This document shows, one piece after another, positions 14,965-17,845 of a DNA stretch of 17,845 nucleotides. Numbering within the stretch: the stretch's first letter is position 1; each line of letters opens with the position of its first letter. Origin of the DNA: Scatosoma sp045652785 (lineage in GTDB: Bacteria > Bacillota > Clostridia > Christensenellales > Borkfalkiaceae); the NCBI GenBank assembly GCA_045652785.1, contig JAZOLF010000023.1:1-17845 (forward strand), given 5' to 3'. The notes below the pieces were generated by a model. That model did no database searches. It was not told the DNA's origin and worked only from the letters and a program-made list of their open reading frames with translations. The position numbers and the translations under genes were made by a program.

Positions 14965-16155
14965 ATGGTCAACGAAAAAGCGTATGCTTTGGGGAGTAAG
15001 CGTTCGGCAATTCGTGAATTGTTTGAATACGCGAAAAAACGGAGCGCGGAAATCGGCGGGGAAAACGTCTTTGATTTTTCCATCGGGAATCCGTCCGTGC
15101 CTGCTCCCAAGCAGGTGAATGATGAAATCGTCCGTTTGACGAAGGAAGTGCCTTCTGTCGAATTGCACGGCTATACGTCCGCGCAAGGGGATAAGTCTGT
15201 CCGTGAGACGATTGCGAAGAATATGAAAACTCGGTTCGGGTTTGATATGGATGCCGACTTGCTATATATGACTTGCGGCGCGGCGGCAAGTTTGACCGTC
15301 ACCATTAACGCTTTGACGGTGGAACAAGGGGATGAGTTCTTGGTGTTCGCTCCCTTCTTCCCCGAATACCGTGTGTTTGTAGAAGGCGCAGGTGCGAAAC
15401 TGATCGTTCTGCCTGCGGATGAAAAGTTGCAACCCGATTTGGCGGCTTTAAAAAAGGCGCTGAACCCGAAGGTGCGCGGGGTGATCATCAACTCCCCCAA
15501 CAACCCTTCGGGTGTGGTCTATACGCAGGCGTCGCTGGATGGTATGGCAAAAATCCTGCGTGAACATAATGCAGTGAACTCACCCGTGTATTTGATCTCG
15601 GATGAGCCGTATCGCGAACTCGTGTACGACGACGGCGTGTCGGTTGCTTTCCCGATGAACGTGTATGAAAATACGGTAGTTTGTTATTCCTACTCTAAGG
15701 CGCTGTCTTTGCCAGGCGAACGTATCGGCTATATCGCCGTTTCTCCGAAAGCGGCGGATGCAAAGGCGCTCTATGCAGCGGTGTGCGGCGCGGGTAGAAT
15801 GTTAGGGTTCGTGTGTGCGCCTGCTCTGTTCCAACGGGTTGTGGCGGCTTGCGATGGCTTGACGGGGGATTTGGCCGTTTACCGTAAAAACCGTGATTTG
15901 CTGTATAAGGGCTTGACCGATTGCGGGTTTGAATGTATTTACCCCGACGGCGCATTCTATTTGTTTATGAAGACACCCGAAGAGAATGGCAATGAGTTTT
16001 GTGAAAAAGCGAAGAAATATGAGTTGCTTTTGGTGTCTGGTGAGAGTTTTGGTGCGCCTGAATACGTGCGAATTGCTTACTGCGTGGGTACGGAACGTAT
16101 TGAAAAGGCGCTGCCTGCCTTCCGAAAACTTGCCGAAGAGTACGGGCTTTGCTAA
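14965..16155 (+). CDS. Pyridoxal-phosphate-dependent class I/II aminotransferase
   Basis: 396 residues, normal length for fold-type I aminotransferases. The PLP-binding features are in order: TCGAAASL (103-110) for phosphate contact, NSPNNPSG (176-183) with the Asn that holds the ring, SDEPY with Asp213 and Tyr216, and SYSKALSLPGERIGY (242-256) with Schiff-base Lys245. The C-terminal substrate Arg is probably in YVRIAY near 371-376. The opening MVNEKAYALGSKRSAIRELF and DFSIGNPSVPAP are characteristic of the Clostridial aspartate/alanine-type group, but the substrate cannot be settled. The start ATG has TAGGAG 7 nt upstream. It has its own strong promoter and appears to be a single-gene unit. 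No standard terminator follows, only two short hairpins. Confidence 0.92.
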   Translation: MVNEKAYALGSKRSAIRELFEYAKKRSAEIGGENVFDFSIGNPSVPAPKQVNDEIVRLTKEVPSVELHGYTSAQGDKSVRETIAKNMKTRFGFDMDADLLYMTCGAAASLTVTINALTVEQGDEFLVFAPFFPEYRVFVEGAGAKLIVLPADEKLQPDLAALKKALNPKVRGVIINSPNNPSGVVYTQASLDGMAKILREHNAVNSPVYLISDEPYRELVYDDGVSVAFPMNVYENTVVCYSYSKALSLPGERIGYIAVSPKAADAKALYAAVCGAGRMLGFVCAPALFQRVVAACDGLTGDLAVYRKNRDLLYKGLTDCGFECIYPDGAFYLFMKTPEENGNEFCEKAKKYELLLVSGESFGAPEYVRIAYCVGTERIEKALPAFRKLAEEYGLC

Positions 16156-16156
16156 T

Positions 16157-16192
16157 CCTTCCCCGTAGGGGAAGAAGGGGAGAAAAACTCCC
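16157..16192. other. Two short hairpins after the aminotransferase gene
   Basis: CTTCCCC (16158-16164) with GGGGAAG (16168-16174), and GGGAG (16178-16182) with CTCCC (16188-16192). No T-run follows on the plus strand, so an unaided intrinsic terminator is doubtful. On the plus strand a long A-rich stretch follows. Confidence 0.45.
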
Positions 16193-16247
16193 GAAAAAAG
16201 AAAATTAAAAAAAATTAAAAAAAACTGTAAAATCAATCCAAAAAAGA

Positions 16248-16276
16248 TTGACATACCCCTTAGGTTGTGGTAGAAT
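16248..16276 (+). promoter_or_regulatory. Promoter of the rpmG-secE-nusG block
   Basis: TTGACA (16248-16253), a 17-bp spacer and TAGAAT (16271-16276), with TGG just before giving an extended -10. Long A-runs upstream (16193-16245) look like an UP element, as expected for strong ribosomal promoters. Transcription should start near 16283. Confidence 0.85.
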
Positions 16277-16297
16277 ATAGACATGCACCTAAGGGGT
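16255..16297. repeat. 11-bp perfect inverted repeat across the rpmG promoter
   Basis: ACCCCTTAGGT (16255-16265, in the spacer) and ACCTAAGGGGT (16287-16297, just after the start of transcription) are exact reverse complements, separated by 21 bp that include the -10 box. Each arm is itself an ACC-N5-GGT dyad. The second arm with the following T-run (16302-16308) makes a short CACC/GGTG hairpin and could also act as an attenuator. Confidence 0.7.
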
Positions 16298-16326
16298 GTA
16301 ATTTTTTTGCATGGAGTTTTTTCATT

Positions 16327-16491
16327 ATGGCAGTTAAAACGGCTAGAAACAAGATTACGTTCGAATGCACCGAATGCAAGAGCAGAAACTACGACAGTAT
16401 TAAGAACAAAAAGAACGATCCTGACAGATTGGTTCTTTCTAAGTACTGCCCTCGTTGCAGAAAGCACACCGAACACAAAGAAGCGAAATAA
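16327..16491 (+). CDS. rpmG: 50S ribosomal protein L33, zinc-binding type
   Basis: 54 residues from the ATG at 16327, with GGAG 10 nt upstream. Earlier in-frame starts lie in the promoter. The sequence has the L33 layout AVKTARNKITFECTEC...LSKYCPRC. The two CxxC pairs (ECTEC near 13-17, YCPRC near 38-42) form the zinc ribbon of the C+ type. It is a component of the large ribosomal subunit near the tRNA exit site. It lies first in the classical rpmG-secE-nusG-rplK order. In many Bacillota a tRNA-Trp gene lies between rpmG and secE, but none is seen here. Confidence 0.97.
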   Translation: MAVKTARNKITFECTECKSRNYDSIKNKKNDPDRLVLSKYCPRCRKHTEHKEAK

Positions 16492-16510
16492 GTTTGAATT
16501 AGGCTGTACC

Positions 16511-16533
16511 CTTTGCGCAAGTTTTGCGCGAAG
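16511..16533 (+). other. Hairpin between rpmG and secE
   Basis: CTTTGCGC (16511-16518) pairs with GCGCGAAG (16526-16533) with one wobble, loop AAGTTTT. There is no T-run, so read-through to secE is expected. It may be a processing or stability element. Confidence 0.5.
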
Positions 16534-16556
16534 CGTGTCAGCATGCAGAGGTTAAG

Positions 16557-16790
16557 ATGGCAAACGCTACCCAAAACAAGAAAAAGAAGCCCAGCTGGTT
16601 TAAGCGTGCTGGCGCTAAAATCAAGGAAACGTTTTCGGAACTTAAACGGGTGTCCTGGCCGAAATTTGGTACGGTTGTAAAAACGACCGGTGTTGTACTC
16701 GTTATCGTCCTTGCCTTCCTGATTGTCGTTACGGCGGTGGACCTTGGCTTGGCGGAACTTTTGAAGTTGCTCACGGATAAGGGCGCTTAA
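16557..16790 (+). CDS. secE: Preprotein translocase subunit SecE
   Basis: 77 residues from the ATG at 16557, with AGAGG 5 nt upstream. The TTG at 16524 would lie inside the hairpin. The basic N-terminus (QNKKKKPSWFKRAGAKIKETF) leads to the SecE signature ELKRVSWPK (28-36). A single membrane helix follows at about 42-64 (TTGVVLVIVLAFLIVVTAV). It stabilises SecY in the protein export channel. The single-helix length is normal for Gram-positive SecE. It overlaps in function and transcription with nusG 10 nt downstream, whose ribosome binding site starts within the secE stop codon (TTAAAGGAG). Confidence 0.96.
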   Translation: MANATQNKKKKPSWFKRAGAKIKETFSELKRVSWPKFGTVVKTTGVVLVIVLAFLIVVTAVDLGLAELLKLLTDKGA

Positions 16791-16800
16791 AGGAGATATT

Positions 16801-17364
16801 ATGCCTGAAATGGAACAACCTAAATGGTATATTCTTCACACCTATTCCGGGTACGAAGCGATGGTTAAGTCCAGCATCGAAAAGTTGATCGAAAACAATA
16901 AGTTGCACGATTACATCGTCGATGTTAAAATCCCTATGGAACAGGTTATCGAAGAAAAGAAAGATGGTAAGAAGAAGATCGTTGAAAAGAAACTTCTTCC
17001 TTGCTACGTCTTTATTAAGATGATCTATACCAACCAAATTTGGTATTACGTAACGAGTACTCGTGGCGTGACTGGTTTCTGTGGGCCCCAAGGCCGTCCC
17101 GTTCCTATGAAAGCGGAAGAAATCAGAAAAATGCACTTGGAAGATCCTATGGAAGTGGAAGCAACCTTCAAGGTTGGCGATACCGTTTCCATCGACGATG
17201 GCCCTTTGCAAGGTTTCTTCGGTACGGTAAAGGAACTCAACAATACCGCGAAGAAGGCGCAAATTTCTACCACCATGTTTGGCAGAGAAACCGTTGTGGA
17301 AGTAGAATACGTACAAATCACGCGCGTGGACGCAACCTTGCCCGAAACTTCGGAAGAAGCGTAA
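16801..17364 (+). CDS. nusG: Transcription termination/antitermination factor NusG
   Basis: 187 residues. The NGN domain opens with PKWYILHTYSGYEAMVKSSIE (about 7-27) and contains LLPCYVFIKM (65-74) and TSTRGVTGFCG (86-95). The KOW domain is at about 124-151 (VGDTVSIDDGPLQGFFGTVKEL). It binds RNA polymerase and modulates pausing and termination. The length is normal. The ATG is preceded by AAAGGAG, and spacing to secE is 10 nt, consistent with co-transcription. A short insert, EEKKDGKKKIVEKK, at about 51-64 lies in the NGN domain, as in other Clostridial NusG proteins. The C-terminal tail LPETSEEA is short and acidic. Confidence 0.97.
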   Translation: MPEMEQPKWYILHTYSGYEAMVKSSIEKLIENNKLHDYIVDVKIPMEQVIEEKKDGKKKIVEKKLLPCYVFIKMIYTNQIWYYVTSTRGVTGFCGPQGRPVPMKAEEIRKMHLEDPMEVEATFKVGDTVSIDDGPLQGFFGTVKELNNTAKKAQISTTMFGRETVVEVEYVQITRVDATLPETSEEA

Positions 17365-17372
17365 GGCACACA

Positions 17373-17396
17373 TTCCTGCAGATTTTTTTGCAGGAA
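17373..17396 (+). other. Hairpin between nusG and rplK
   Basis: TTCCTGCA (17373-17380) and TGCAGGAA (17389-17396) form a perfect 8-bp stem with a T-rich loop. The Ts lie in the loop and not after the stem, so it is not a normal terminator. A processing site or a leader structure for rplK is more likely. Confidence 0.6.
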
Positions 17397-17426
17397 ATAC
17401 AAAATTGTTAAATAAGTGGGAGAGAT

Positions 17427-17465
17427 ATGAAATACTTTGAGCATATCTTGTCAAAACCACAATAG
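17427..17465 (+). CDS. Possible 12-residue leader peptide before rplK
   Basis: ATG at 17427 preceded by GTGGGAG (17416-17422) at 4 nt spacing. It encodes MKYFEHILSKPQ and stops at TAG 17463-17465. That TAG begins the TAGGAG ribosome binding site of rplK, whose ATG is at 17478, so ribosomes ending here could reload onto rplK. The frame is too short to prove coding. Chance is a real alternative, and only its position and ribosome binding site speak for it. No amino acid is repeated in a way that would suggest classical attenuation. Confidence 0.4.
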   Translation: MKYFEHILSKPQ

Positions 17466-17477
17466 GAGAAAATATTT

Positions 17478-17845
17478 ATGGCTAAGAAGATTATGGCAGT
17501 CGTAAAGTTGCAACTTCCCGCTGGTAAAGCTACCCCGGCTCCCCCCGTAGGTTCCACCCTTGGTCCCTTCGGTATTAACTTGCCCGGCTTTACGAAGGAA
17601 TTCAACGCTAAAACGGCAGACAAACCCGGTCTCATCATCCCCGTTGTTGTAACGATTTATCAAGATCGTTCCTTCACGTTTGAATTGAAGACGCCCCCCG
17701 CTCCCGTTCTTATCAAGAAGGCTCTTGGTATCGAAACGCCAAGCGCGAAACCCAACTCGGTGAAAGTCGGTAAGCTTACGAAAGCGCAAGTAGAAGAAAT
17801 TGCGAAGATGAAGATGCCCGATTTGGACTGTACCAGCCTTGAGAG
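17478..17845 (+). CDS. rplK: 50S ribosomal protein L11 (3' end outside window)
   Basis: The first 122 residues of L11, which usually has about 141. It starts at ATG 17478 with AGGAG 8 nt upstream. The N-terminal domain has LQLPAGKATPAPPVGSTLGP, which holds the conserved prolines that touch thiostrepton and 23S rRNA. Then follow GINLPGFTKEFNAKTAD and the linker-C-domain phrases SFTFELKTPPAPVLIKKALG. The loop reads GPFGINLPGF, where GQHGVNIMEF is usual, a mild divergence. L11 binds the GTPase-associated centre and is needed for the stringent response. It is probably followed outside the window by rplA. The frame stays open to the window end. Confidence 0.96.
   Translation, partial: MAKKIMAVVKLQLPAGKATPAPPVGSTLGPFGINLPGFTKEFNAKTADKPGLIIPVVVTIYQDRSFTFELKTPPAPVLIKKALGIETPSAKPNSVKVGKLTKAQVEEIAKMKMPDLDCTSLE

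Noticed and set aside
16267..16326. Longer rpmG starting at GTG 16267
   Set aside because: Starts inside the promoter. The L33 family start and the ribosome binding site both agree with ATG 16327.
16492..16556. tRNA-Trp gene expected between rpmG and secE
   Set aside because: The 65-nt gap has only a short hairpin and no TpsiC or anticodon arm pattern.
1..17845. CRISPR arrays, insertion sequences, phage integrase or attachment sites
   Set aside because: No spaced direct repeats, transposase-like frames or integrase-like frames were seen on either strand.

Overview
The window looks like a chromosomal segment of a low-to-mid GC Gram-positive bacterium, most likely an uncultured member of the Clostridia (Bacillota). 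The evidence is the strong AGGAG/AAAGGA ribosome binding sites, the sigma-A type promoters (TTGACA-17-TATAAT and close variants), the intrinsic terminators, the order rpmG-secE-nusG-rplK, and the character of the proteins. No tRNA, rRNA, CRISPR array, transposase or integrase was seen.

Left third (1-6570): carbohydrate and surface functions. It opens with the C-terminal end of a protein resembling DUF4832-type putative glycoside hydrolases. Next come a large lipoprotein with two pectate-lyase-type beta-helix blocks (minus strand), an AEC-family permease, and a GH28/polygalacturonase-like protein that starts at a GTG. Each of these is its own transcription unit, and together they suggest plant-polysaccharide (pectin-like) use.

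Middle (6571-9440): small units. A 70-residue XRE repressor is divergent from a single-pass membrane protein of unknown function, and two identical 14-bp dyads lie between them, one inside the promoter of the membrane-protein gene. Then come a small helical TerB-like protein with its own promoter and terminator, a GC-rich hairpin region, and a membrane-anchored alpha/beta hydrolase on the minus strand.

Central operon (9488-14878): the most interesting part. One promoter, back-to-back with that of the hydrolase, drives four tightly packed genes: two different RimK-type ATP-grasp ligases, a 946-residue TIR-NACHT-TPR protein, and an inositol-monophosphatase-family phosphatase. Junctions are a 4-nt overlap, a 2-nt gap and a 4-nt overlap (the last with a TTG start and a good AGGAG site), so the four proteins are probably made together. 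A TIR-STAND sensor coupled to two carboxylate-amine ligases and a small-molecule phosphatase is not an arrangement I can match to a named system.

Right part (14875-17845): a consensus promoter overlapping the phosphatase stop codon drives a class I/II aminotransferase. Then comes the ribosomal/transcription block rpmG (zinc-type L33), secE, nusG and the start of rplK. The rpmG promoter contains an 11-bp perfect inverted repeat. A 12-codon reading frame with its own ribosome binding site precedes rplK, and its stop codon overlaps the rplK ribosome binding site.
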